Part shown: in pieces, positions 28,801 through 38,035 of the stretch
How positions within the stretch are numbered: the first letter of the stretch is position 1
Layout: every line of letters begins with the position of its first letter
Origin: Chrysoperla carnea
Taxonomy: Eukaryota > Arthropoda > Insecta > Neuroptera > Chrysopidae
Length of the DNA stretch: 64,000 nt
Reading direction: 5' to 3'
NCBI RefSeq assembly: GCF_905475395.1
Contig: NC_058340.1
Location: 72,890,181-72,954,180, forward strand
Notes under the pieces: model-generated
The model's database searches: none
What the model was told of the DNA's origin: nothing
Seen by the model: the letters and a program-made list of their open reading frames with translations, nothing else
Made by a program: the position numbers and the translations under genes

Positions 28801-31800
28801 TTTACAAAATATTTTATTTATGTGATCTACATAAATATATTTTTGTTTCAAATTTTCAAATACGATTTTTTTCTCTGACTTTTTTTTGCTCTGGGTCTAA
28901 TCTGCCGTTGATATCCCCACAGCAGGTCGGAGTGAGTATTCTAATATTTTTGATGTGTGCAAAAGTAGTGCATTTTTATATGATTTTTGTTTTTAAACCA
29001 AAAACTAGATGTAGTAGATTTTTTTTCGCCTATTTTTTTCTGGATAAAATAACTTGCTTACGAATGTGACAAAAACAACAAAAAAATTTTTACTAAACGT
29101 TTTTTCATGAAAGTAAACTATTACCAACCATCAATGTTTACTTTGGTAGAGGGTTTTCTTTTTCCCCTTACTCCTTTCTCATTTTCTTTACAGGGAACGG
29201 TACATAAAAATGTCTGTGCTTGCTTTCAAATTTTTTTATTTATTTTTTCAATGTTTTCCTTCAACAATATAGAAAAAAAAAATCCCTAAGAATTAAAAAT
29301 ACGAATGAACTATCTAGTAGTGTTCAACAAACTAACCTTTAGAGTTGGCTTTAACTGGAGCTATGATGTTTAATCAAATTAAGATTGTCGAATTAAAAGG
29401 AACCTTTTTTCAAAATTTTGTTGCTTGTTTAAATGAAGGCCTAATGAAGGCGTATTAAATCAAAAGTGCTAACTGCTTGCCAATTTGTATGCCTTTTAAT
29501 TCGGCAATTATCTTTTACGTCGCTTTAAATATCAATCATACCCCCTGTAAAATAAGTATGCAATCAGAATCACCTACCAAATAACGCCATGTTTTAAAAA
29601 CAAAAACTGAATCGAATAAAAATGGCGTTTTTAATGAACAAAAATTTAAGAGCATCTCTTAATGTGTTGGTATTCAAATGTGTTAATTTATTTTTAATTT
29701 TTCATTTGCCATCAAAATTAATGAGAAATAATTTTCAAAAATTATAATAATATTATTTTCCAAATTCAATTTTCATCGACAAAATAATGAAATGCATGGA
29801 TTTTGTTTTTTTTTTCGAAATAATTTGTATATACGAATTATTTCTAATAATTCGTTTTACGAAACATACAAATTATTTAATTTATATTTTTTTTATAGAT
29901 ATATAAAATTTTTATTAAAATTAATAAAAATTTAATTTTTTTAATTAGTTTATTATTATTATTTTTGATTAATATGTGCCTAATAATTTCCTACAGTGCC
30001 TGGTGATCCTCAGGATGTGAGAGTGGTCGCATTAAATTCAACAAGTATACGTGTTACATGGAAACCACCGTTAGCTAAAGATCGAAATGGTGTTATCCGA
30101 GGATATCATGTACATGTTCAAGAAACTAAGGAAGAGGTACTTACAACAAATGTTTCATACAAAAGTTGTATCTAAAATTAAAATCTCTTATGGGTTCTTG
30201 GTTTTATGTATATTTCTATTTCAAGATTTTTGAATATCATAGGCGTCTCGCCGAAGACGTCTCGCCTTCGAGTGACAGGTTGTTCCTAAGGAAGGTGTAG
30301 AGAAAATCTTGGCCTAGGTACTAGCTCCTAGGTGCCAAACAACTTCGGCAGTTCCAAAACCTGTCAAAAAGAAAATGATTAATGCTGGTAAAAATTACAG
30401 ACAGGCAATTTTCTTGTCCTCCAAGTCTCTTTGGATTTAAATTCGCAAATAGAAAATTTCATAAAAACCAAGAATCTCGAAAAAAATTATATTATTTTAT
30501 ATTTTCTAGGAATTAAATCGACTTAAAAATCGTTTGCGATTTTAATTAAAGTATATCATAACTTTTTCTAGGGAAAGAATCTATTAAATGAACCATTACG
30601 ATTAGATGTATTAGATGGCGCTGCACTCGAAATGAATGTTACAGGATTACAACCTGATACTAAATATTCTGTGCAAGTAGCGGCCTTAACACGAAAAGGA
30701 GATGGTGATAGGAGTCCTCCAGTGTTTGTTAAAACTCCTGGCGGTGTACCAAATCGACCAACAGTTACATTAAAGTAAGAATTTCGTAATTATTTCCATA
30801 AATGTTATTTGCACCTACAGAAACTTGCAGGGTTTCAAAGATAGATTGTTTGGATTCAAAACCTGGGAGTCATCAGTCTCGAGAGCAATCCCGGTAGAGA
30901 ATCTGTGAGCTTTATGTGCGATATCTGGCTTCGACAGAATTCTATAGTTAGGGATCCATTTGCGGTACCCAAAATTCGAACGCCCTCTATGATTTCTTTT
31001 GAATCAAGATTATTTATAGAAACTCTCTGGTTTTACCGGCTCACAATGTTTGAACAGAATAGGGCTGTAAGATTATTAATAAAAATAAATTTGCTCTTAA
31101 TTCTAGAATCCTGGAACGCGAACCAACTGTATCAATTGAATTAGAATGGAGTCGTCCATCCCAAACTTATGGTGAATTAACCGGTTATCGATTACGTTTC
31201 GGTCTCAAAGATCAACCACTAATGGAAGTACATCTGAAATCAGTCCAAATAAGTCATCGTATCCATGAATTAGAACGAGGTGTCGAATACGAATTTCGTG
31301 TGGCTGGTCTAAATCATATGGGCGTTGGACAAGAAAGTATCAAATATTTACAAACACCAGAAGGTCGACCAACGGGACCACCGGCAAATATAACATATCA
31401 TTTTCAAACACCGGATGTTGTTTGTATACAATGGGACCAACCTACGCGAGAACATCGTAACGGACAAATTGTTCGCTATGATATACAATTCCATAAAGCA
31501 CATGACCATACGACAATTATGGATCGTAATACAACCACAAAGAAAGCTGTCTTTGGTAATTTGGAAGAAAATACTGATTATGTGTTCCATGTTCGAGCGC
31601 ATACAAACCAAGGAGCTGGTCCATTTAGCGAAAAAGTGAGTAATCAAATTTTTGGATCCAAAAATAGAGGCTATCGATGAGGTGTATTCAGTTTTTAAGT
31701 CTTCCAATACCTAAAATTACGGTAATAGGTATCGAATAGATTAAAATTGATTGCATCCTTGAGACTTAAAGGTTTTAAGATTAAAGCTCTTCCTTTTGAA

Positions 31801-34800
31801 AAATAAAAAATTAATAATTTTATTTTTTACAGGTAACAATTCATACAGATCGTGACATCGGCCGAGCCCCAATGAGTGTTCAAGCCGTAGCTACATCGGA
31901 TTCCAGCGTAGAAGTGTGGTGGGAGCCAGTACCATCTCGATCAAAACTAACAGGCTATCAAATATTTTATACAATGACAGCTGTAGAAGATTTAGATCAA
32001 TGGCAACAAAAAACGGTTGGCCTTACTGAATCCGCGGATTTATTAAATTTAGAAAAATACGCTCAATACGCTGTGGCAGTAGCTGCTCGTACGAAAAATG
32101 GACTTGGACGCTTATCCGAGAAAGTAACCGTAAAAGTAAAACCCGAAGATGTTCCATTAGAATTACGAGCACATGATGTCAGTACACATTCCATGACACT
32201 ATCATGGTCCCCGCCAATTCGATTAACGCCAGTAAATTATCGAATTTCCTTCGATGCTGTAAAAGAATTTGTGGATTCACAGGGAATTACTCAAACACAA
32301 ATTGTTCCACGTCGTGAAATATTATTAAAACCGGATGTGACATCACATACTATTAACGAGCTTTCACCTTTTACGACATACATGGTGAATGTGAGTGCAA
32401 TTCCACCAGATTATTCATATCGACCACCGACTAAAATTACCGTGACCACACAAATGGCAGCACCACAGCCAATGGTGAAACCAGATTTTTATGGTGTGGC
32501 TCAAGGTGAAGAAATTCAAGTGATATTACCACAAGCGTCGGAAGAATATGGACCAATATCACATTATTTCTTAATTGTTGTGCCAGAAGATAAATCCACA
32601 AATAACAAACATCCTGATCAAATTTTAACGGAATTTATGACCACAAATAAAACAATGAAACGTGAAGGAGAGAATTCACCATATATTGCAGCGAAATTCT
32701 TGCAACGGAATATTCCATACACATATCATTTAGGTAAGTTAGCCTAGATTTCTATAAAGGTTATTTTAACCTTGAAAAGTGGTTTGACTTTAATTGTTTA
32801 TTTTTCTTTTAATGTAGGCAGTGGAATTGAACACGACGGCTTCACAAATGAAAAATTAAAACGTGGTAAACGTTATCGAATTTTTGTACGTGCTGTAGTC
32901 GACACCCCACAAAAACACTTATACACAAGTAGCCCATTCTCAGAGTACTTAGCTTTAGATATGCGAGAAGCACCACCTGGAGATCCACCACGACGCCCCA
33001 ATCCAAACGTAGCAATTGAACCGGATGTATCAGTAAATCGCAACACTGAAGAAGCTGGTATGCTATGGATTGTTGGTCCAATAATCGCCGCGTTATTCCT
33101 ATCAATTATCCTTGTGCTGTTATATATAATTAAACGAAGGCGTCGACCATGTAAAGCATCAGATGGACCAGCTGTAACACGACCTTTAATGGCCGCGGAT
33201 TTAGGTGCAGGTGATTTAGGAATGACTGACCCAACGGATCCAGTTGAAATGAGACGATTGAACTTCCAAACACCGGCAATGATTTCGCATCCACCGATTC
33301 CAATATCTGAATTAGCTAATCACATCGAACGGCTAAAGGCAAATGATAATATTAAATTCTCACAAGAATATGAGAGTATTGAACCAGGTCAACAGTTCAC
33401 TTGGGATCATTCGAGTATGGAAGTGAATAAAGCGAAAAATCGTTATGCAAATGTTATTGCATATGATCATAGTCGGGTAATTCTTCAACCCTTAGATGGG
33501 CAAGTTGGTGGTGATTACATTAATGCTAATTATTGTGATGGATATCGAAAACACAATGCTTATGTTGCCACACAAGGACCTTTGCAAGAAACTTTAGGTG
33601 ATTTTTGGCGAATGTGTTGGGAATTACGCTCTGCAACAATCGTTATGATGACTAAGTTAGAAGAACGAACACGCATTAAATGTGACCAGTATTGGCCTGC
33701 TGGTCGGGGCACTGATACATACGGCGTTATTACAGTGACCGTCACTGATGTCCAAGAATTAGCAACATACTGTATACGCTCTTTCCAAATTCAACGACAA
33801 GGTTGTCTAGAACGCCGAGAAATCAAACAATTACAATTTACAGCATGGCCAGATCATGGGGTACCCGATCATCCAGCACCTTTCTTACAATTTGTACGTC
33901 GTGTTCGAAGTTTAAATCCGGCAGATGGTACAGCTGGACCAATTATTGTGCATTGTTCCGCCGGAGTTGGGCGAACTGGATGCTTTATTGTTATTGATTC
34001 AATGCTAGAACGTATCCGTCACGAGAAAAGTATCGATATTTATGGTCATGTGACTTGTTTACGAGCTCAACGTAATTACATGGTACAAACTGAGGACCAA
34101 TATATATTTATACATGATTCGTTACTGGAAGCTGTTGTTTGCGGGAACACAGAAGTGCCTGCACGTAATTTACACGCGCACATTGAGAAACTAATGCGTC
34201 CCACTGAACTGGCAAACAACATGACCGGTTTAGCATTGGAATTTAAAAAATTATCGAATATGAAACCGATTACAAATGAAGCGAATCGATTTATCAGTGC
34301 GAATTTACCATCAAATAAACATAAAAATCGTTTAGTTCATATTTTGCCGTTAGAAAGTACACGTGTGTGTTTGACACCAGTCCGAGGGGTTGAAGGTTCC
34401 GATTATATTAATGCCAGTTTTGTTGATGGATATCGTTATCGAAACGCTTACATTGCGACTCAAGGTCCATTGGCTGATACCGCACATGATTTATGGCGTA
34501 TGCTTTGGGAGCATAATTCCACGATTGTTGTCATGCTGACAAAATTGAAGGAAATGGGACGTGAAAAATGTCATCAATACTGGCCAAGTGAGCGTAGCGT
34601 GCGCTACCAATGTTTCGTTGTTGATCCCATAGCTGAGTATAACATGCCACAGTATATTTTACGTGAATTTAAGGTGACAGATGCACGTGATGGGGCATCG
34701 CGTACTGTACGTCAATTCCAATTTATCGATTGGCCAGAACAAGGTGTTCCTAAATCTGGTGATGGTTTTATTGATTTTATTGGACAAGTGCATAAAACAA

Positions 34801-35239
34801 AAGAACAATTTGGACAGGATGGTCCAATTACAGTACATTGTAGTGCCGGTGTTGGTCGTACTGGAGTTTTCATCACATTGAGTATTGTTTTGGAACGGAT
34901 GCAATACGAAGCAGTTGTGGATGTGTTCCAAACTGTACGAATATTACGTACACAACGGCCAGCAATGGTTCAAACTGAGGTAAGTCTAACAAAGACATAC
35001 TGCATAAACTTGCCAAATTTTCATTGAAATCATCCTTTCGTTTTAAGAAGTTCGATTTTTTAAAGATAAGCTCAATTACAGAAATTAAGAAAATATGGAG
35101 GAAAATCTACCATAATCTACCTAAGTTTATAATTTGATAGAAAATTAATTCTTATTTTTTTTATTTACAGGAACAATATCAATTCTGTTATCGTGCTGCT
35201 TTGGAATATTTAAATTCATTCGATCACTACTCTAACTGA
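447..35239 (+). CDS. Lar: Receptor-type tyrosine-protein phosphatase Lar (5'-truncated by the window, 16 exons)
   Basis: Exons joined by GT/AG junctions with consistent phase: 447-578, 1355-1516, 12978-13175, 13482-13880, 14157-14441, 15738-15764 (micro), 15976-16076, 17598-17790, 17853-18140, 21231-21527, 29997-30136, 30572-30774, 31107-31635, 31833-32733, 32818-34979, 35171-35239. They encode about 2027 residues: most of Ig1, Ig2, Ig3, nine FN3 repeats, a juxtamembrane ectodomain, one transmembrane helix and two tandem PTP domains. This is the full architecture of insect Lar, a cell-surface phosphatase that binds heparan sulphate proteoglycans and guides axons and synapses (family knowledge). 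Signal peptide and start codon lie left of the window. Reading frames are open throughout with no frameshift, so the gene looks functional. Exon borders are inferred from sequence, not transcripts. Confidence 0.96.
3634..4042. mobile_element. Possible MITE with ~20-bp terminal inverted repeats
   Basis: The left end (TATGATAAAAGGGCTGGCAACGT region, 3634-3656) and right end (ACGTTGCCAGCTCTCATA, 4025-4042) are inverted copies apart from a small indel; the shared core is GCTGGCAACGT. The ~400-bp AT-rich interior has no coding. I see no clear target duplication. Confidence 0.4.
4740..4935 (+). mobile_element. Relic of a non-LTR element 3' end with (CCTAA) tail
   Basis: The segment carries short, diverged echoes of the 3' end of the Jockey/R1-like relic at 43320-43985: AGTACAATCGTAAGCG, GTGTGTCCC, a CAGCCA box and a CTAACCTAA tail. 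The tail motif appears twice (about 4870 and 4923), suggesting a local duplication of the end. Confidence 0.4.
6809..7154 (+). mobile_element. Helentron/HINE-like element, diverged copy 1
   Basis: The copy starts TTATACCCTGTA and has the inner inverted partner TACAGGGTAT followed by the family tail TCAACAATTAACTCAGTC and CACTTGTTT. The core shares ACGATAACTCAA, ACCCATCTTGTAAACCG and TTTTGTTTGAAACA with the copies at 16882, 27620 and 53634. The (GTCY)n core is nearly lost. The section between GAAACA and the 3' inverted repeat is deleted. Confidence 0.6.
8360..8676. repeat. Near-perfect palindrome, arms ~141 bp, spacer ~34 bp
   Basis: The left arm (about 8360-8500) and right arm (about 8535-8676) are inverted copies with roughly one mismatch in the stretch compared by eye. 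The spacer is 8501-8534. The right arm continues into a longer dispersed repeat (to ~8975), so the left arm looks like a recent inverted duplication of its beginning. Confidence 0.85.
8535..8975 (+). repeat. Dispersed insect repeat ending in an A-run plus GAAGTCGGTTAAC
   Basis: From CTTGGCTGACACCG to TTTGAAGTCGGTTAAC, with GAAGTCGGTT occurring at 8647 and again at about 8960, an internal A12-14 run and the phrase ATAACCTCCTCCG. I recall similar sequence as a common dispersed repeat of insect genomes (non-LTR tail or MITE). The family name is not certain, and no protein is encoded. Confidence 0.55.
10030..10410 (+). repeat. Dispersed repeat ending in (TA)n, copy 1
   Basis: The end of the segment (CAAGACCCAGTGGTTTCAGC, GTCAGCTTCCATTCTTATA, then TATATA) closely matches 58627-58690. 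Both end in the same TA microsatellite, which suggests a non-LTR-type or SINE-type 3' end. No coding is visible. Confidence 0.5.
10595..10725. repeat. TA-rich simple sequence block
   Basis: Nearly pure TA/TATAAT low-complexity sequence interrupted only by a short unique stretch (TAGTGACTCGGTGATTG). Confidence 0.8.
10949..11369 (+). repeat. 213-bp tandem duplication inside the Lar intron
   Basis: Copy 1 starts at 10949 (AAGTTAAAAAATTCG) and copy 2 at 11162 with the same words. The ~207 comparable bases differ at about one position (CTATGTAAATT versus CTATGTTAATT). The lack of divergence in neutral intron sequence means the duplication is young. Confidence 0.95.
14157..32733 (+). CDS. Lar: Lar exons for fibronectin type III repeats 1-9
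   Basis: FN3-1 is exon 14157-14441. FN3-2 is split over 15976-16076 and 17598-17790. FN3-3 is 17853-18140 and FN3-4 is 21231-21527. FN3-5 is split over 29997-30136 and 30572-30774. FN3-6 and FN3-7 share exon 31107-31635. FN3-8 and FN3-9 lie in 31833-32733. Typical strand motifs are visible, such as [19 protein letters not shown] in repeat 1 and [13 protein letters not shown] in repeat 3. Nine repeats match the long form of insect Lar. The exons between FN3-3 and FN3-5 are separated by the two large repeat-filled introns 18141-21230 and 21528-29996. Confidence 0.94.
14634..14968 (+). mobile_element. Helentron/HINE-like element, copy 2 (5'-truncated)
   Basis: Begins inside the family at CAATTGGGTCTTGGGTCCG and runs through the GAAACATTTTCTTGTAAACA and CACTGTTTACCCACGAGG blocks to ATACATGGTATTTT and the tail ending CACTTGTTTT. 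It lacks the 5' inverted repeat and the (GTCY)n core. Confidence 0.7.
14969..15042 (+). repeat. Remnant end of the 59264-59699 foldback family
   Basis: TTTTTTGATTGGTTAGCTAAACGA followed by TTAAAATGGCCCATCCTGTGTA matches the right arm at 59636-59699 (GATTGGTTAATTACTAAACG, TTAAAATGTATCACACTGTATA). It abuts the HINE tail exactly, so one probably inserted beside or into the other. Confidence 0.55.
15738..15764 (+). CDS. Lar: Candidate 27-nt Lar microexon between FN3-1 and FN3-2
   Basis: A 27-nt segment sits between a T/A-rich tract ending in AATGCAG and a strong donor GTAAGT. Its phase (two bases complete a codon, one base starts the next) matches the phase-1 junction of the flanking exons 14157-14441 and 15976-16076, so inclusion or skipping both keep the frame. 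Inclusion adds nine residues (about TDSSNYGGA) in the linker between FN3-1 and FN3-2. LAR-type phosphatases of vertebrates are known for regulated mini-exons in their ectodomains. Whether this one is used, or is constitutive, cannot be seen without transcripts. Confidence 0.72.
16370..16800 (+). pseudogene. hAT-type transposase C-terminal (dimerisation) relic
   Basis: One plus-strand frame at about 16608-16745 reads [18 protein letters not shown], then [20 protein letters not shown], followed by a stop. The FPN, TTATNxRSFSxLxxxKTxLR pattern is the hAT/ZMYM-like dimerisation region. The preceding frame (about 16390-16500) resembles the region upstream of that domain. In-frame stops separate the pieces, so this is dead. 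It sits in the Lar intron between the two halves of FN3-2. Confidence 0.65.
16882..17469 (+). mobile_element. Helentron/HINE-like element, copy 3 (full length, with (GTCC)n core)
   Basis: Full-length copy of ~588 bp. It has 5' end TTATACCATGTATATATG, then TTTAGTCCCAAGTTTG, a (GTCC/GTCY)n core at 17018-17062, GGACACGATAACTC, the CACTGTTTACCCG block, 3' inverted repeat GCATGGTATT and the tail CAATTAACTCAGTCAATTG (an imperfect palindrome able to form a hairpin) ending CACTTGTTT. A GTCY microsatellite core, short terminal inverted repeats, a 3' hairpin and T-rich targets are the known marks of Helentron-associated elements such as DINE-1. No coding. Confidence 0.75.
18212..18748. repeat. 21-bp minisatellite with 42-bp higher-order unit
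   Basis: Tandem copies of a 21-bp unit around AATGTAACTTTTATGTTGCA. In the core (about 18330-18600) two versions alternate, CAGAATGTAACTT and CACAATGTGACAT, making a 42-bp higher-order repeat. Edges are more diverged. Because 21 is a multiple of three and the unit has no stop in several frames, long open frames appear on both strands; they are composition artefacts. Located in the Lar intron between FN3-3 and FN3-4. Confidence 0.92.
20205..20414 (+). repeat. Diverged local duplication, ~173-bp spacing
   Basis: CAGGTTATTGTCAGTTTCAA at 20205 and CAGGTTATTTTCAGTTTCGA at 20378 continue through TAGATGCTTTGTC. Both are preceded by related ACTATGTAGT words. A decayed tandem duplication of the intron. 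Confidence 0.6.
21873..22268 (-). pseudogene. C-terminal relic of a Jockey/R1-like non-LTR retrotransposon
   Basis: On the minus strand the frames read [16 protein letters not shown]-like, then [26 protein letters not shown], and HLLCHCSALAWG. CRxC...EEE..HxLCxCxAL is the cysteine/histidine pattern after the RNase H domain of Jockey/R1-type elements. It is broken by at least one frameshift. The 3' end (AGCCACTCTAACCGAAC in minus sense) matches the end of the 43320-43985 relic. Confidence 0.8.
25231..25861. mobile_element. Foldback (long inverted-repeat) MITE, ~631 bp
   Basis: The left end ATAGACGAAGAAACGAAG (25231) is mirrored at the right end CTTCGTTTTTTCGTCTAT (25844-25861). The inverted similarity runs inward through CCTAGTCTGATTTATAAGAA, TTATTAACCG-type and GTCGCTGAACACGAA words to a loop near 25490-25550. 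The arms are 250-300 bp and carry scattered differences, so this is an old copy. No transposase. Confidence 0.85.
27620..28189 (+). mobile_element. Helentron/HINE-like element, copy 4 (full length, diverged)
   Basis: TTATACCATGTATATTAAA start, TTTAGTCCCAAGTTTGCAAC, short core GTCTGTCTGTCCGTCTG, ACACGATAACTC, CACTGTTTACCCATGAGG, ATACATGGTATTTCAACA and tail to CCACTTGTTA. All family blocks are in order. Confidence 0.75.
30137..30571 (+). other. Lar intron within FN3-5
   Basis: A short GC-richer stretch (about 30239-30420, GGCGTCTCGCCGAAGACGTC onward) differs in composition from the surrounding AT-rich intron and may be a transposon scrap. I cannot assign it to a family. CGTCTCGCC is repeated twice within 30 bases. 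Confidence 0.3.
32818..35239 (+). CDS. Lar: Lar exons for juxtamembrane region, transmembrane helix and D1/D2 phosphatase domains
   Basis: Exon 32818-34979 plus the terminal exon 35171-35239. After a basic stretch (KLKRGKRYR, near 32856) and the ectodomain end comes a hydrophobic helix (about 33061-33135) closed by KRRRRP. D1 has KNRY, the WPD loop (AWPDHG) and the signature [10 protein letters not shown] at 33951-33980, so it should be active. D2 keeps [10 protein letters not shown] at 34836-34865 but has WPE in place of WPD and KNRL in place of KNRY. These two changes are known to make LAR D2 nearly inactive, giving it a regulatory or binding role. The stop codon is at 35237-35239. Reading through the donor at 34980 would instead end D2 after 16 further residues (stop at 35025). 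Confidence 0.96.
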
Positions 35240-35526
35240 TCTTCGCCAATTGACAGATTATGCTGAGACGAACATAATCTGAACATGAATCTACGTCTCG
35301 TCTAACAACACAACAAAACTTAATTCGTCATACTGCACACACATGCCTAAAAGTTAAAAACATTTAAGTGAAAAACTATTTTTAAAAAAACTATAAAGAC
35401 AATTATTAAAAAAACAAACTCAACTAAAAAATTCTTGCCTAAAATTGAAAAACATATTTTAATTGTGAAAACTCAAATCTCATTTATTTTGGGAGATAAA
35501 ATTTTAAAAAAATTACAAAAAAAAAT

Positions 35527-35532
35527 AATAAA
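35527..35532 (+). terminator. Candidate polyadenylation signal of Lar
   Basis: AATAAA lies about 290 nt after the Lar stop in an A-rich stretch. Other A-rich hexamers occur nearby up to about 35.8 kb, so the true 3' end is uncertain. Confidence 0.3.
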
Positions 35533-36067
35533 AGAATACTTAAAATTTTTAGAATTTAGCCTAACATAGCTCGTATAGCTCGATAATATTTTAATTATTA
35601 GCAGCGCTCGTTGTAGTCTGTGAAGCCAGTGTATATATTATATTATATTTGTAGTACTTATATATATAATCATATATAATTGGCCAGTTAATTATTATAT
35701 AAATTAAAAATAGATAAATTATTAAAAAAAAAACTTCGTAACTGGTTGTTTCTTAAAAAAAAGTTAGGCTTTATAAAAAAAAAAGAATTTTTTGAAAAAA
35801 AAAAAAAAAAAACTGCCGCTAGTATAAAAACTTACTTAATTTTAATCTATTAACAATTATGGCGGATTGATATCATTTTAGGCCTTAGAAAACAAGAAAT
35901 CGTTTTGGATTTAGTATTATTTAAATGTGCCATCAACTTTAAACCAAAGTGAAAATTTTTTTTAAATTGAAAATTTCATTTAAAATCGTCCGAAAAACAA
36001 ATTTTTATTATACAATATACATTTAAAAAAAATTTTAATAGAAGAAATTATATTATATGCGCCTAAA

Positions 36068-36138
36068 GCATAAATGATCCAGTTGGTAAAGGCGCTTGGC
36101 ATAAAACCAAGTGACACGGGTTCGATTCAAGGTATATG
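36068..36138 (+). repeat. Degenerate tRNA-like sequence (tRNA pseudogene or SINE head)
   Basis: An A-box-like TGATCCAGTTGGTAAAGGCG (36074-36093) and a B-box-like GGGTTCGATTCAA (36118-36130) have correct spacing. A five-pair anticodon-like stem (CTTGG/CCAAG) closes a seven-base loop CATAAAA. Position 33 of the loop is A rather than U, the T stem does not pair well and the acceptor stem is poor. Not an intact tRNA. Confidence 0.4.
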
Positions 36139-38035
36139 TGAATTGTTTATAATAAGGAATATTCATGAATTTTAAATTTGGTTCAAATATTTTTCTTCCG
36201 TAACTTTAATGACTGCACATTTCAACTAAACCATTATTTTAGTATTTAATTACTTTTTAATTACTTAAAATTAATTAATAAAAGTACAAATTCAGTGAGT
36301 ACATTTAAAAATTTCTAAAACGGAAATTCAAATTTTTATACGGACGTGACATCATAGTACGGGCTTGTCAAATTTGTTGACATATTGTATGATATCAATT
36401 ACTTACATTTTATATGGTATTTCATTAAATTATACTATTCTACGGCTTTTTATCAGAAAACTTAATAATAACGAGTGTAAATTCTGTGTTGTAAATTCAT
36501 TTTTTAAAGTGTAAATTATACATTCAATTGACAGATCACGTACTTATACGTCATCAACAGACAGCGCCAAAAAACTGCGTTTAAATATCTCAAAATTATA
36601 ATGTATTTTAAATATTTTTTTACACTTAAATACAACATTTTTAAGCTGTATTTATATTTTTTACTTTGTTATAACGGTGTAAACAATGAATTAAAAATAT
36701 AAAAAAAAATACATGAATATTCCCTATTAGTAATTTACCGTTTTTATATGTTATTTTTGCAAGTTACAATTTATGTTCTGAAAAGGCAGCTATTTACCAA
36801 AAGTTGATCGCAATGAAATTGAAAATTTGTCAAACATAATTTTATTTGATTGATTTAACTTCAACATAAATTCCTTATTTCCAAATGTTTTTTTCTCTCA
36901 CTCAAGAAGGCAGCTAGTTCTGTTATTTAAAACGTTCAACGGTTTTACAATAATTTGATGGTACTTTTTAATATACAAAATGATAAAATAATCCGCCGAT
37001 TTAATATGGATAACATTGAAATGGGTGGTCTACTATAATTTTTTCTTTAAAAATAAAATTATTATATTATATAATTCAGACTGACATATAAAAATTATAT
37101 TCTATAATTAATTACATGTATTATATAATTATATTTAAAAAATATATTTTAGAAAAACAAAAAACAAATGACAACACATTATATTATGTAAAATATAATT
37201 ATAATAATAATTAAATATGTATAAAAAAAAATTATATAATTGTTATTAAATAATAATTATAATTATCTACAATTTTTAGATAAAAACTTTTAAGTCCTTT
37301 CATACGTGAAACTAATCAAGTCGTCAATATTTGAGTTAGCAGTATGATCCCCCGATCCATGTTTCCCATGGATCGTTATTGGGTCCTATATCAAAGGTTT
37401 ATAATTTAGCCAAAATATAAAAAAAATAAAAATCTTTTCGATAAATAGAAACGAAGCTTTAGATTTGTCTTTTCGTGTATCGAAGACTTGAATAGGCTTC
37501 ACGTACGAAGACCCTAAATCATAACAAACGCATCATTTTACTAAAAAAAAACCAACTTGAAACAAACAAACAAACAATCAAATTAGATTTTTTATAGATT
37601 AAAAAAAACTTTGAAATTTATTATCACTTAAAAATAGACAAAAAGAAAATGTTCTAAAAAAATCTCGTAAATTAATAAGAATCTATAATTAATCCTAATT
37701 AAAAAAAATGCTATTATTAAAATAAATTTACACTACTTAAAAAATCTTTTAACAAAAATGTCTTAAGGTTCAATTTTTCATTTGACAGTTCAATTAAAGT
37801 TTATGGTAATTTTTAGAATTTAGAAAGGTCAACATTAACAAATCATTAGGTTAATTTTAGATGTTAATTTTTGGAATGAAAATTTTTTGAAGTTTATAAA
37901 AATGTAAAACATTATCATCGTTTTTATAATATTCAGCTGAGTCAGCTGAGAAATGTCTTACTTTTTTTGAAAATCGTAATTTTGCGGGATAATTTTATCT
38001 GAAAGGTGCTACATATAAAATTAAATAATTTTTCA

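Larger units (their letters stand above)
21528..29996 (+). other. Large Lar intron, AT-rich, three mobile-element relics, no gene
   Basis: This ~8.5-kb intron separates FN3-4 from FN3-5. Seen: a non-LTR relic (21873-22268), a foldback element (25231-25861), a HINE-like copy (27620-28189), a CT-rich run (about 23269-23290) and long T/A tracts at 22.5-25.2 kb and 26.1-27.1 kb. A short inverted pair (29386-29403 with 29490-29507, core GAATTAAAAGG) may mark another small element. All open frames here are low-complexity and I do not support them as genes. Confidence 0.55.
35240..38035. other. Lar 3' UTR and AT-rich intergenic region
   Basis: After the Lar stop comes AT-rich sequence with long A/T tracts (35.7-35.8 kb, 37.0-37.3 kb). 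Only a tRNA-like scrap (36068-36138) stands out. No open frame here looks like a protein. Confidence 0.6.

Noticed and set aside
31348-31707. Minus-strand open frame of 119 residues
   Set aside because: It is the shadow of the Lar FN3-6/FN3-7 exon on the other strand; the plus frame is clearly the real one.
34659-34931. Minus-strand cysteine-rich frame over Lar D2
   Set aside because: Reverse-strand shadow of the conserved PTP domain.
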